Positions 28,401-37,110 of a stretch of 53,972 bases of DNA are shown one piece after another (position 1 is the stretch's first letter; each line of letters opens with the position of its first letter). The notes beneath the pieces are model-generated. The model was not told the DNA's origin. It was given only the letters and a program-made list of their open reading frames with translations, and did no database searches. Where the stretch lies: assembly GCA_937923515.1 (NCBI GenBank), contig CALDUF010000021.1, positions 1 to 53,972 of the forward strand. Direction: 5' to 3'. Origin of the DNA: an uncultured Flavobacteriaceae bacterium (GTDB lineage: Bacteria > Bacteroidota > Bacteroidia > Flavobacteriales > Flavobacteriaceae). Both the position numbers and the translations under genes were made by a program.

Positions 28401-28578
28401 TAAAGCTAGAATTTATTTACAAGGGCAAAATTTAGTAACTTTAACAAGATATGAAGGTTTAGACCCAGAAATAGCGCCTTTTTATGGTGCTAATGGATTG
28501 TTACAAGGAACCAGTATTGATCGTGGGGAAGCACCAAGACCTCAAACATACATATTGGGAATACAATTAGAATTTTAA
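25492..28578 (+). CDS. SusC/RagA-type TonB-dependent transporter
   Basis: 1028 residues. Signal peptide (to about residue 24, ending in FLIAQ), a carboxypeptidase-regulatory-like domain (25-100), a plug domain opening with DEVVVIGYGSQ and containing SLQGRAAGV, and a large C-terminal beta-barrel ending in aromatic Phe. It imports oligosaccharides across the outer membrane with TonB energy, lidded by the SusD-like protein encoded nine bases downstream. An ATG two codons inside (25498) is an equally good start. Confidence 0.97.
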   Translation: MTMNYSKKLLLIVVLVFTNFLIAQTVTGVVTDGSVPLPGASVIEKGTSNGTTTDFDGNYSLNLTSKNATITVGFLGYVTQEIKVNGKTVINVALDEDVQSLDEVVVIGYGSQQRSTLTTSISSVKSEELSEIPVADISQSLQGRAAGVSISAGGAPGSRTLVSIRGLNTFGDGDPLYVVDGVFTNSINNIDPNSIEKIDVLKDAAAAAIYGSRGSNGVIIVTTKQGVVGRTSFTFSTYSGFQQSNQRYDLLNTEQYVQYIKEINAQDEGGTLVSVINNNPEFDGNGIENDWQEALFRTALLTNYNFGANGGTEKAKYNFSFSAFDQDGIYIDTNFKRYTFNANSEAVISDRFKIGETFAYGYTETIAPQTSGGRVPLYNIIAAAPYIPVRNPDGSFAGPNQGDVNNSRNQVRVQETEDNLNRITSLIGSLYAEFKLAEGLTFRSQFGLNAQYNFQDNISRAFTTSGQFGQLNTVISKRRANTISTILTNTLNYNKSFGNHNINVTLVAENQNDKTEVLTGDLNNEVTSEIPEVTNGFSNSFTIPIKLLSYLGRFSYNYDGKYLLQASIRRDKSSFFAPENAVGYFPGASVGWIVSKEKFLENSIINNLKLKASYGVTGNNRLPNSGSRVNQFDPSVASGFNFPVDGGTQPGFTVTGANNRDLVWEQGINQNYGFDLGLWNNKVTFAADYFNNRSDGLIVGEAQRPSAGIPGDSQSGVVLPKNVGDVEVEGLELTLGYNDYEGDFKWSFWGNVSRSESNVITLGSVTQQLRQASFNPPFSEQLSRLAPGEPIFHFYGLQFEGVYSDEQEIIDHLGADNLDPTSGQVFLPRPGDVRYRDINGDGDIDENDRSVIGDPNPDFTFAVNLKADYKGFDVSALITGVYGVDALNANIWFLQGQENVTNHSVDVLRRWQNPGDITDIPRFRFEGNNPNNFISTRYIQDASYARLRNLTLGYNLPGDLLNNTFKGFLSKARIYLQGQNLVTLTRYEGLDPEIAPFYGANGLLQGTSIDRGEAPRPQTYILGIQLEF

Positions 28579-28587
28579 AAAAAATAT

Positions 28588-30093
28588 ATGATTATGAAAA
28601 AAACAGTAAAATTTAGCAAATTTGTTTTTCTGATAACTGCATTTTTTGCGTTATCATGTAACGATGATGTTGCAGTGAAAAACTCAAACGAACTCTCTGC
28701 TGATAGCTTTTTTGAATCGCTAGCGCAAATTGAAGCAGCTGCAAATGCTGCTTATGCACAATTACAAAATGCTGGTTTATACCAACGTTACGGTTATATT
28801 TTACCAGATACGTTTTCTGATGAATCTGAGTCTGGTGGAGATCCTAACTTTGTAACATCATTCAACTTTGCATTAACACCTTCTTTACCTCAAACCACCC
28901 AATATTGGAACAACTGTTTTAATGGTATAGGTGCTTGTAATTTTGTTCTAGAAGGAGAAGCTACAATGCGAGGTAGACTAGCTACATCTGATTTTACAGA
29001 AGCTGATATTGATGATGCATTAGGGCAAGCTCGTTTTTTAAGAGGGTTGTACTATTACTTTTTAGTAAAGCGCTATGGAGGTGTACCGTTATTATTACAA
29101 TCTGAAGCTACAATTACGCCACAGCCTAGAAGTACTGTAGATGAGGTATACGATGTTATTATTGATGATTTAAATTTAGCGGCAGACTTATTATATGAAA
29201 AAGGTGCTACTGAAAATGGTAGAGCTACTAGAGGTGCTGCGCTTGGGCTATTAGGTAAAGTATATTTACATAGAGAAATGTACGAAGAAGCTCAAACAAC
29301 CTTTGCGCAAATTACAGACTACTCATTATTACCATTAGAAGATTATACAGATAACTTCAATGATTCTGGAGAATACAATGATGAATCTATGTTTGAAGTG
29401 TCATTTAATGGTGATGCTACTGAGCAAGATTTATGGTCTCAAACAGGTATTGGTGTTTCTGAAGTTACTTGGCATGCTCAAGAATATACAGCTTGGGGTA
29501 ACTTAAACCCATCAAATAAATTATTAGCAGAATATGAAGATGATGATCCACGTTTAAATCTACACATTCTTCAAAATGGTGTGCCTTTTGGACCCAATAT
29601 GGATATGGAGTGGAACCAAGGTAATATAAGATGGTTTAAATTTTCGCAACTTTATGATAATGCTCAGATTGTTCAAAATGGATCAACAAATGCAAGGGTA
29701 TTACGTTATGCTGATGTAGTGTTAATGCAAGCAGAAGTTGAACATAGATTAAATAACGATCCAGGAGCTATAGATTTCCTAAATCAAATTCGTGAGCGTG
29801 TTGAAATGCCACTTTATGGCACTCCTGAAATGGATGCAGCTGGTTTTCCTGTTGATACGCCATCTGGCGTGTTTAATGCCATTGTACACGAACGTATGAT
29901 TGAGTTGTGTGGAGAACAAGTTAGGTTTGATGACCTTGTAAGGTGGAATTTAGATGCTCAAGAGATTACAACAAATAATGCAGGTCAATCCAGAGGTTAT
30001 AATCCAAATGTTCACAGGCTTATGCCAATACCTCAATTAGAAATTGATACTAATGACGCTATTGGACCAGAAGATCAAAACCCTGGTTACTAG
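28588..30093 (+). CDS. SusD/RagB-type glycan-binding lipoprotein
   Basis: 501 residues with lipobox FALSC and the usual SusD features: TPR-like helices, the ARFLRGLYYYFLVKRYGGVPL block in the first third, and a C-terminal RFDDLVRWN plus NPGY end. It binds oligosaccharide at the surface and caps the SusC barrel. Start at 28588 or at the ATG at 28594. Confidence 0.96.
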   Translation: MIMKKTVKFSKFVFLITAFFALSCNDDVAVKNSNELSADSFFESLAQIEAAANAAYAQLQNAGLYQRYGYILPDTFSDESESGGDPNFVTSFNFALTPSLPQTTQYWNNCFNGIGACNFVLEGEATMRGRLATSDFTEADIDDALGQARFLRGLYYYFLVKRYGGVPLLLQSEATITPQPRSTVDEVYDVIIDDLNLAADLLYEKGATENGRATRGAALGLLGKVYLHREMYEEAQTTFAQITDYSLLPLEDYTDNFNDSGEYNDESMFEVSFNGDATEQDLWSQTGIGVSEVTWHAQEYTAWGNLNPSNKLLAEYEDDDPRLNLHILQNGVPFGPNMDMEWNQGNIRWFKFSQLYDNAQIVQNGSTNARVLRYADVVLMQAEVEHRLNNDPGAIDFLNQIRERVEMPLYGTPEMDAAGFPVDTPSGVFNAIVHERMIELCGEQVRFDDLVRWNLDAQEITTNNAGQSRGYNPNVHRLMPIPQLEIDTNDAIGPEDQNPGY

Positions 30094-30142
30094 AGTTCTT
30101 AAAGTATATTAATAGTGAATTTTTAGTTTTTTGTAAATAGTT

Positions 30143-30183
30143 AGTAAGGAGTGATGAGTGGTTTCATATACTCCTTACTTTTA
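30143..30183 (+). terminator. Hairpin between susD and the FG-GAP gene (possible attenuator)
   Basis: AGTAAGGAG (30143-30151) pairs perfectly with CTCCTTACT (30171-30179); an inner ATGA/TCAT pairing tightens the loop, and TTTTA follows. The T-tract is short, so partial termination or 3' end protection of the susCD message is more likely than a full stop. Confidence 0.5.
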
Positions 30184-30208
30184 CAATTTTCAAACCTGTA
30201 TTTACCGA

Positions 30209-33200
30209 ATGAAGAGATTTTTAACAATATCATGTGCTGTATTGTTTGTGTTTATATCGTCTTGTAAAGATGATGTAAAACCAAATGCACAATATAAAAC
30301 TGCACATAATAATGTTATTTTTAGCAAGCTAAGTAGTGATTCCACAAATATTAGTTTTGCAAACGTACTTACAGAAAGCGATACATTAAATTACTTTACA
30401 TATCCATACTTATATATGGGTGGTGGTGTTTCTGCTGGAGATATAAATAATGATGGTCTCACAGATGTGTTCTTTACAGGTAATATGGTAGAAAATAAAC
30501 TATACCTCAACAAAGGCAACTTAAAATTCGAGGATATCACTCAATCTGCTGGTATAGCTGGAGATAAAAGATGGTATACAGGAACCACAATGGCCGATGT
30601 AAATAACGATGGCTATTTAGACATATATTGCTTAGTAAGTGGACAATCAGGTGTAAAAGAAAATCAATTGTTTATCAATAACGGTGATAATACATTTACA
30701 GAACAAGCCAAAACATATGGACTTGCAGATATTGGTAATAGCGTAGACGCATCTTTCTTTGATTATGATAACGACGGAGATTTAGATGTATTTGTTGCCA
30801 ATTACCCAATAACACCTTTTGCGTACAATAGTTATAATTATAAGATGCGAATGGATTACGTAACCGATGTTGAAACAGATAATTTATATCGAAATGATGG
30901 CAAATTTTTTACTAAGGTAACTCAAGATGCTAATGTTAAGCGTTACAGTTTATCACTTAGTGTAACCGTATCAGATTTAAATAACGATGGGTGGTCAGAT
31001 ATTTATGTGTCAAACGATTTTGGAAGTCCAGATTGTATGTATATTAATAATAAGGATGGTTCTTTTTCAGATGAAATTAAGCAAACCACAAACCATACAT
31101 CATTTTATGGCATGGGTGTAGATATTGCAGATTTTAATAACGATGGCATTTTAGATATTTTACAAATGGATATGGATGCAGCATCTAATAGGCGCTCTAA
31201 AGCAAATATGGCGAGTATGAATCCGTTAATGTTTGATAACATAGAAAAAGTTGGCTTTCAGTACCAATTTATGCAAAACACGTTGCAACTTGGTTTGGGT
31301 ACTCATGGCGATAATCTACCAAAATATGGTGATGTATCTCGGCTAGCAGGATTATCTTCAACAGATTGGAGTTGGGCACCTTTATTTGCAGATTTAGATA
31401 ATGATGGATGGAAAGATATTTTTATATCAAACGGTACAAGAAGAGAAATTAATAATAAAGATTACTTTAAAAAACTTAAAGGCGAAAAAAAACAAAAAGA
31501 CAGCCTATTAACTAAGAGTTTGAATATTCCTTCTGAAAAAATCGATAATTATGTCTTTAGAAACAACAAAGATTTAACATTCGAAAAAGCAAATTCATAT
31601 TGGGGATTAGAATATGAAGGGTTCTCTAACGGCGCAGTTTATGTAGATTTAGATAACGATGGCGATTTAGAAATTATAACGAATAACATAGATGATGAAG
31701 TTGCTGTTTTTGAAAACAAAAGTGCTGAGACTAATAACTATATAACGTTTAACTTTTCTGGTCATTCTAAAAATACATTTGGATTGGGAGCTAAAGTAGA
31801 ATTAAAACAAGATACGCTTAAGCAAAAACAAGAATTAACGTTAAGTAGAGGATTTCAGTCTTCCGTGGCACCTCGACTACATTTTGGTTTAGGTAAAATT
31901 AAAAATGTAGAACAAGTTAAAGTAACATGGCCTGATGGTAAAGTTCAAATACTTAACGATGTTAGCGCCAATCAGAATATTGAAGTAAACTATAAAGATG
32001 CTTCAAAACAAACAGAAACACTAGTTGCTAATAACACACTGTTTAATAGTTTTACCGATACGCTTGCAGTATACAAGCACAAAGAAAACATTTACGACGA
32101 TTTTAAATACGAAATATTATTACCGCACAAAACCTCACAGTTTGGACCAGGAATTGCAGTTGGTGATTTAAATGGAGATGGTTTAGATGATTTTTATGTT
32201 GGTGCTGCATCAAAATATCCAGCGGGTATGTTTTTCCAGTTGAAAGATGGCTCGTTTGAGCAACAAAAAATAAAAATTCTTATTGAAGATAGATTTCATG
32301 AAGATATTGGCGCACTAATTTTTGATGCTGATAACGATGGTGATAACGATTTATACATTGTAAGTGGCGGTAACGAGTTTAAGTACGATTCTGATATGCT
32401 TCAAGATCGTCTATACGTAAATCGTGGAAATGGCAATTTTGTAAAAAGTAAATTTGCTTTACCTAAAATGTTATCTAGCGGTAGTAGAGTTGTTGCTGAA
32501 GATTACGATAAAGATGGGGATCTAGACCTTTTTGTGGGTGGTAGATTATTACCTGCCAATTATCCTTATCCCGCTAATAGCTTTTTGCTAGAAAATATAG
32601 GCAGAAAAGGCGCTCCTAAATTCAAAATTAATAATACTGAGTCAGATCATTTTTTGAAAATAGGACTTGTAACTACAGCATTATGGTTAGACTACGATAA
32701 CGATGGATGGAAAGATCTTTTTGTTGCAGGAGAGTGGATGCCTATTAAAGTGTTTAAAAATAACAAAGGCAATTTTATAGACGTTACCAATTCTTTAGGA
32801 TTAGAAGATACTGTTGGTTGGTGGTTTAGTTTATCGCATGGTGATTTTGATGGTGATGGCAATCAAGATTTAATATGTGGCAATTTAGGACTAAACTATA
32901 AGTATAAAGCCAATGGCGATGAAACTTTTGATGTGTATTTAAACGATTTTGATGGTAATAAAATTAACGACATTGTTTTAAGTTATTACAACGATGGAAA
33001 AAAATATCCTGTTCGAGGAAGAGAGTGCTCCTCTCAACAGATGCCAAATATAAAAGAGAAATTTGAAAATTATGATAAATTTTCTACCGCAACACTAAGT
33101 GATGTTTATGACTCAAATAAGCTTAAAAGCGGTATTCATTATCAAGTAAAATCGTTTGCAAGTGTGTATTTAGAAAATACGGGAAATACCTTTAAAAAAC

Positions 33201-33523
33201 ATAAGCTTCCCAACATGGCACAATTAAACCCAATAAATCAAATATTGGTTAAAGATTATGATAACGATGGAAATTTAGATATTATAGCTGCTGGTAATTT
33301 ATATGCCTCTGAAGTTGAAACACCTAGAGCAGATGCTGGCCATGGCCTTTTTCTTAAAGGAAATGGCAAAGGTAACTTTAGTGCTATACCATCAAGAGAA
33401 AGTGGATTTTTTACAGATGGAGATGTAAAGGATATGGCTGAGATTAAAATCAAAAATGAGACCTACATTATATCGGTTAAGAATAATGATTTTATACAAT
33501 TTATAAAAATGAATACTATTTAA
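30209..33523 (+). CDS. FG-GAP/VCBS repeat lipoprotein with ASPIC/UnbV domain
   Basis: About 1104 residues. The frame is open from 30158, but the ATG at 30209 gives a proper lipoprotein signal (FLTISCAVLFVFISSC). Many DxNxDGxxD calcium-binding FG-GAP repeats form two beta-propellers, separated by an ASPIC/UnbV domain in the middle (SRGFQSSVAPRLHFGLG, then VTWPDGK). Such CRTAC1-like proteins often sit beside susCD pairs in marine Bacteroidota; their role is unknown, surface carbohydrate or protein binding being the usual guess. Confidence 0.88.
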   Translation: MKRFLTISCAVLFVFISSCKDDVKPNAQYKTAHNNVIFSKLSSDSTNISFANVLTESDTLNYFTYPYLYMGGGVSAGDINNDGLTDVFFTGNMVENKLYLNKGNLKFEDITQSAGIAGDKRWYTGTTMADVNNDGYLDIYCLVSGQSGVKENQLFINNGDNTFTEQAKTYGLADIGNSVDASFFDYDNDGDLDVFVANYPITPFAYNSYNYKMRMDYVTDVETDNLYRNDGKFFTKVTQDANVKRYSLSLSVTVSDLNNDGWSDIYVSNDFGSPDCMYINNKDGSFSDEIKQTTNHTSFYGMGVDIADFNNDGILDILQMDMDAASNRRSKANMASMNPLMFDNIEKVGFQYQFMQNTLQLGLGTHGDNLPKYGDVSRLAGLSSTDWSWAPLFADLDNDGWKDIFISNGTRREINNKDYFKKLKGEKKQKDSLLTKSLNIPSEKIDNYVFRNNKDLTFEKANSYWGLEYEGFSNGAVYVDLDNDGDLEIITNNIDDEVAVFENKSAETNNYITFNFSGHSKNTFGLGAKVELKQDTLKQKQELTLSRGFQSSVAPRLHFGLGKIKNVEQVKVTWPDGKVQILNDVSANQNIEVNYKDASKQTETLVANNTLFNSFTDTLAVYKHKENIYDDFKYEILLPHKTSQFGPGIAVGDLNGDGLDDFYVGAASKYPAGMFFQLKDGSFEQQKIKILIEDRFHEDIGALIFDADNDGDNDLYIVSGGNEFKYDSDMLQDRLYVNRGNGNFVKSKFALPKMLSSGSRVVAEDYDKDGDLDLFVGGRLLPANYPYPANSFLLENIGRKGAPKFKINNTESDHFLKIGLVTTALWLDYDNDGWKDLFVAGEWMPIKVFKNNKGNFIDVTNSLGLEDTVGWWFSLSHGDFDGDGNQDLICGNLGLNYKYKANGDETFDVYLNDFDGNKINDIVLSYYNDGKKYPVRGRECSSQQMPNIKEKFENYDKFSTATLSDVYDSNKLKSGIHYQVKSFASVYLENTGNTFKKHKLPNMAQLNPINQILVKDYDNDGNLDIIAAGNLYASEVETPRADAGHGLFLKGNGKGNFSAIPSRESGFFTDGDVKDMAEIKIKNETYIISVKNNDFIQFIKMNTI

Positions 33524-33593
33524 ACAACGTAATTTTTAAAATAAAAATTATATGATAATTAATAATACAATTAAAACCTAAACTATTCTAATA

Positions 33594-35219
33594 ATGAAAA
33601 ATTTTTTAAAACTTTTAACTGCTTTCGCCTTTGTTATGGCGATTACATCGTGTGAGGAGGAGAACGATTTTAATTACGTTCTATTTGCTGACGAAGCACC
33701 AACAGAGGTAGAAACCGTTGTTACTGTGGCGCAAGATAACTCTGGCCTTGTTACAGTAGCACCAGTTGCTAAAGGTGTGTCATCCTTTAGAATATTATTT
33801 GGAGATCCAGATAATAATGAAGCCTTAATTGGTAGAAATCTTATGGCTACTAATGTGTACCCTGAAGGTGAATATACAATACGAATTATTGCTATTTCAC
33901 CAAACGATAAAACTACAGAAACCACAGAAACCATTTTTGTAGAACGTACAGCCATATTAAATGTAGAAAGCGGTCTGTTAATTTCTGAAACTGCAAGAGA
34001 AATAGAATTAACACCTGTAGCTGATAATGCCACACGTTTTGAAATTGATTTTGGTGATGGTACTACCGAAATTATAAACGCTGGCGATAGTATTAGACAT
34101 ACTTATGTTGATGGTGGCGATTTTTTAATCAATATTATAGCTAGTAACCCAGACAACGGAAAGTCTAACGAAATTGTACAGGGTATTTCAATTCCTGTAG
34201 AACCTTTAGATCTACGTTTAACTTTTGATGATCCGCTTACGGATTATGAGTTTAATGATTTTAATGGTCTTTCTTCAGAATTAGTAACAAACCCTGATCT
34301 TTCAGGAACTAATGATGTTGAAAGTATTGTTGCTGCGATAACCAATGCAGGAACTGCGTTTGAAGGCTTTGCTTATGATTTACCAACGCCTATTGATTTT
34401 GGTAGCGACAAAAAATCAGTGTCTGTAAAGGTTTGGAATGATACAGGTAATACACTTCCTGTAACACTGCAATTTGTAAGTGGTGTTAATGGAGAAAGAG
34501 GTGTAGAAGTTGTTGCAAACCACACAGGTTCTGGATGGGAAACTCTAGAATTTGATTTTTTCGGTGCGGTAAAAGTATTTATTCCTAACGATCCTGAAAA
34601 CTCTCAACCTATTACTGCCGTTGGTCAATATGCAGAAATGGTAATGTTTATTGATGGCCCTGGAAGTACTCAAGGCACGTTCTATATAGACGATATTATT
34701 CAAGAGTTAGGAGAAGTTCCTGTTGGACCATCTTACGAATTCAATTTTGAAAATGATCCTTTAGATGGTTCTTTTGATTTTGGAGCGCCAATTCAAATAA
34801 TAGATAATCCATTTCCTGGTGGTATAAATACCTCTGCTAAAGTTTTAGAAATAGTAAGAGGCCCTGGAATGTTTCAAGGATCAGGTTTTAATATTCCATT
34901 ATTAGACTTAACTACCGATGAAAAAGTAATTACAATTAAGTTGTATTCTGAAGTGCCTGTGCCACTTGCGGTTGATTTAAAAGTATCACCAGCAGGTGCA
35001 AGGTCTGCCCAGGTAACAGCAAATCATACAGGATCTGGATGGGAAGAATTAACGTTTAATTATGCTAACGCTATTAGAGCTTTTGAACCTGGCGATCCTA
35101 CAAACTTTCAGGCAATGACTCCTGATGAAATAGGTGCATACACACAAATTGTATTTATTGTAAACGGACCATCAGACGCTACAGGTACTTTTTATATGGA
35201 CGATATTATCAAACCGTAA
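33594..35219 (+). CDS. PKD lipoprotein with duplicated binding-like module (putative surface glycan-binding protein)
   Basis: 541 residues. Lipobox ITSC (Cys20). Two PKD-like domains occupy about 35-205, the second with the FGDGTTEI-type motif. Then come two homologous modules of about 160 residues (207-368 and 375-541), each containing NHTGSGWE followed by an aromatic strand and ending in GTFY(I/M)DDI. The layout (lipid anchor, PKD spacers, tandem sugar-binding-like domains) is that of surface glycan-binding proteins of SusCD loci. No catalytic motif. A terminator follows. Confidence 0.8.
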   Translation: MKNFLKLLTAFAFVMAITSCEEENDFNYVLFADEAPTEVETVVTVAQDNSGLVTVAPVAKGVSSFRILFGDPDNNEALIGRNLMATNVYPEGEYTIRIIAISPNDKTTETTETIFVERTAILNVESGLLISETAREIELTPVADNATRFEIDFGDGTTEIINAGDSIRHTYVDGGDFLINIIASNPDNGKSNEIVQGISIPVEPLDLRLTFDDPLTDYEFNDFNGLSSELVTNPDLSGTNDVESIVAAITNAGTAFEGFAYDLPTPIDFGSDKKSVSVKVWNDTGNTLPVTLQFVSGVNGERGVEVVANHTGSGWETLEFDFFGAVKVFIPNDPENSQPITAVGQYAEMVMFIDGPGSTQGTFYIDDIIQELGEVPVGPSYEFNFENDPLDGSFDFGAPIQIIDNPFPGGINTSAKVLEIVRGPGMFQGSGFNIPLLDLTTDEKVITIKLYSEVPVPLAVDLKVSPAGARSAQVTANHTGSGWEELTFNYANAIRAFEPGDPTNFQAMTPDEIGAYTQIVFIVNGPSDATGTFYMDDIIKP

Positions 35220-35287
35220 TACGTTATTTTATATCAAACTGTAAAATACTTTACAGAAATTTAAGTTAATATTAAGGAGGATCATTT

Positions 35288-35320
35288 TAATAAAAGCCTA
35301 ATTGCATTAGGCTTTTATTA
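35288..35320 (+). terminator. Terminator after the PKD lipoprotein gene
   Basis: Near-perfect stem AATAAAAGCCTAAT / ATTAGGCTTTTATT with a three-base loop and T-rich arm; bidirectional in form. Confidence 0.8.
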
Positions 35321-35426
35321 AAGGTCTTTCTTTTTATAGTAATGTTTGGTTTATACGTAACTGTTGTTATAAAATTTAAAACATTAAATTAGTTATTAGA
35401 ATTGTTAAAGAAAATTGAAATTGAAA

Positions 35427-36752
35427 ATGAAAACACTTGTTAAATATTTAAAAATACTCTCAGTTATAGCATTTAGTACCATAGTATCATGTGGTGGTAG
35501 TGATGACATGGCTATAGAAGAAGAAATGATACCAATTGTAGTTAATTTTACTTTAGAGGTATCACAATCTAATCCATTTGAAATCACAGTTGATAATATA
35601 TCTAGTGGCGTACGTGGTTTAAATAGTTATTGGCAGTTTACTGCAAATGGCGAAAGAGTTCCTGATGGCTCAGGAACTGTAACACACATTTATCAAGAAT
35701 CTGGAGATTATACAGTAACGTTAACTGTAGAAGGCCCCAATGGTGATGTTTCAGACAGTAAGCAAGTTACTATTGCTGGTGTTGATAACCAATCAGAAGC
35801 TCTAAAAGATGTAGCTAGCATGTTTTCTATGGGTATGGCTGTGAAATCAAATAGATTAACAGGCAATCATAATGTGGTACTAACGCGTGAATTTAATAGT
35901 ATTACTGCGGAGTTTGAAATGAAAATGGATCAGATTTACAAAACCGAAGGTAGTTTTGATTTTACGGCCGCAGATGCTATTGTTGATTATGCGCAAGCAA
36001 ATAATATGGATGTGCACGGTCACACACTAGTATGGCACAATTCCATTCCAAGTTGGATGAATAGTTTCTCTGGTACAAATGAAGCGTTTGAAACTTTAGT
36101 TAAAGATTATATTACTGCAGTAATGCAACGCTATGCGGGTAAGGTAAGATCTTGGGATGTTGTAAACGAAGCTATAGAAGACAATACTAATGTGCTTAGA
36201 AACTCTATTTTTAGAATGCGTATGGGAGAGGATTATATAGCAAAATGTTACCAATATGCTAGAGATGCAGATCCTAATGCGCTTTTGTTTTACAACGATT
36301 ACAATGTAACATTTGATACCGGTAAGCAAGCAGCAATGTTTGCCATTGTAGACGATTTAATGTCTAAAAATTTAATAGACGGTGTTGGTGCACAAATGCA
36401 TATATCATTTAATTTTCCAAGGCGTGCGCAAATACAAAGTGTTGTTGATGGCACTGTATCAAGAGGTCTAAAAATGCATTTTGCAGAATTAGATATAAGA
36501 GTTAACCCGAATAACGATATTACGTTTTTAACCGATCAAAGAGCCATAGCGCAACAAAATAAGGCTAGAGAGGTTGCCGAAATATATAATGCTATACCAG
36601 ATGCCAATAAATTTGCTTTAACACTTTGGGGTATGCGCGATAGTGAATCTTGGTTGCCAGATTTCTGGGGTCAACCAGATTGGGGATTATTCTATAACGA
36701 AGATTTTTCACCTAAAAGAGCGCACGCAGGCTTATTAGAAGGAATGCAATAA
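35427..36752 (+). CDS. GH10 endo-beta-xylanase lipoprotein with PKD domain
   Basis: 441 residues from the ATG at 35427 (an ATG four codons earlier is possible). Lipobox TIVSC gives lipid Cys22. A PKD domain (about 38-120) precedes the GH10 barrel (about 125-441). Catalytic residues are visible: acid/base Glu248 in WDVVNEAIED and nucleophile Glu354 in HFAELDIRV; the substrate-binding HGHTLVWH block is at 197-204. GH10 enzymes cut beta-1,4-xylan and some cut mixed beta-1,3/1,4-xylan. A terminator separates it from the SGBP-like gene, so it may have its own promoter, but it belongs to the PUL. Confidence 0.94.
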   Translation: MKTLVKYLKILSVIAFSTIVSCGGSDDMAIEEEMIPIVVNFTLEVSQSNPFEITVDNISSGVRGLNSYWQFTANGERVPDGSGTVTHIYQESGDYTVTLTVEGPNGDVSDSKQVTIAGVDNQSEALKDVASMFSMGMAVKSNRLTGNHNVVLTREFNSITAEFEMKMDQIYKTEGSFDFTAADAIVDYAQANNMDVHGHTLVWHNSIPSWMNSFSGTNEAFETLVKDYITAVMQRYAGKVRSWDVVNEAIEDNTNVLRNSIFRMRMGEDYIAKCYQYARDADPNALLFYNDYNVTFDTGKQAAMFAIVDDLMSKNLIDGVGAQMHISFNFPRRAQIQSVVDGTVSRGLKMHFAELDIRVNPNNDITFLTDQRAIAQQNKAREVAEIYNAIPDANKFALTLWGMRDSESWLPDFWGQPDWGLFYNEDFSPKRAHAGLLEGMQ

Positions 36753-36795
36753 TTAACTATTGATGTACTAATTAGTTAATTACATAATAGATAAA

Positions 36796-36828
36796 TAAAA
36801 CCTGTGCAATTAAGCACAGGTTTTTTTA
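36796..36828 (+). terminator. Terminator after GH10
   Basis: Stem AACCTGTGC / GCACAGGTT with a six-base loop and seven T's. Confidence 0.85.
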
Positions 36829-37036
36829 TGTCTATATTTAGGTCTAAACTGTTTTTATTTAGTTATTACAAATTATTTTAAATGAGAGTATGGTTAGAGT
36901 GTGAATAGGGCGATTCGTTTTGTTAATTAGAAAGTATTTAAGATATATAACAATGAGTAGTTCTCGGCTATAAACTTAATTTAGCGCCTGTATCTTATGT
37001 AATGAAATAGATTTAGAATACACAAAACCATATATC

Positions 37037-37072
37037 AAAAAAAAGCTCATTATAGTTATAATGAGCTTTTTT
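37037..37072 (-). terminator. Terminator after the leftward GH3 gene
   Basis: Stem AAAAAAGCTCATTATA / TATAATGAGCTTTTTT, almost perfect, with A- and T-tracts on both sides; works in either direction. Confidence 0.8.
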
Positions 37073-37110
37073 GGTATGATGATAAATAGAATTGTTACTT
37101 TAATTACCTT

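Larger units (their letters stand above)
36753..37110. other. Convergent gap between GH10 and second GH3
   Basis: 358 AT-rich bases with two terminators (36796-36828 and 37037-37072). The 200 bases between them show no frame or repeat I can recognise. Confidence 0.7.

Noticed and set aside
30158-30208. Upstream GTG extension of the FG-GAP gene
   Set aside because: It would put 17 residues before a clear lipoprotein signal and overlap the hairpin; the ATG at 30209 is better.
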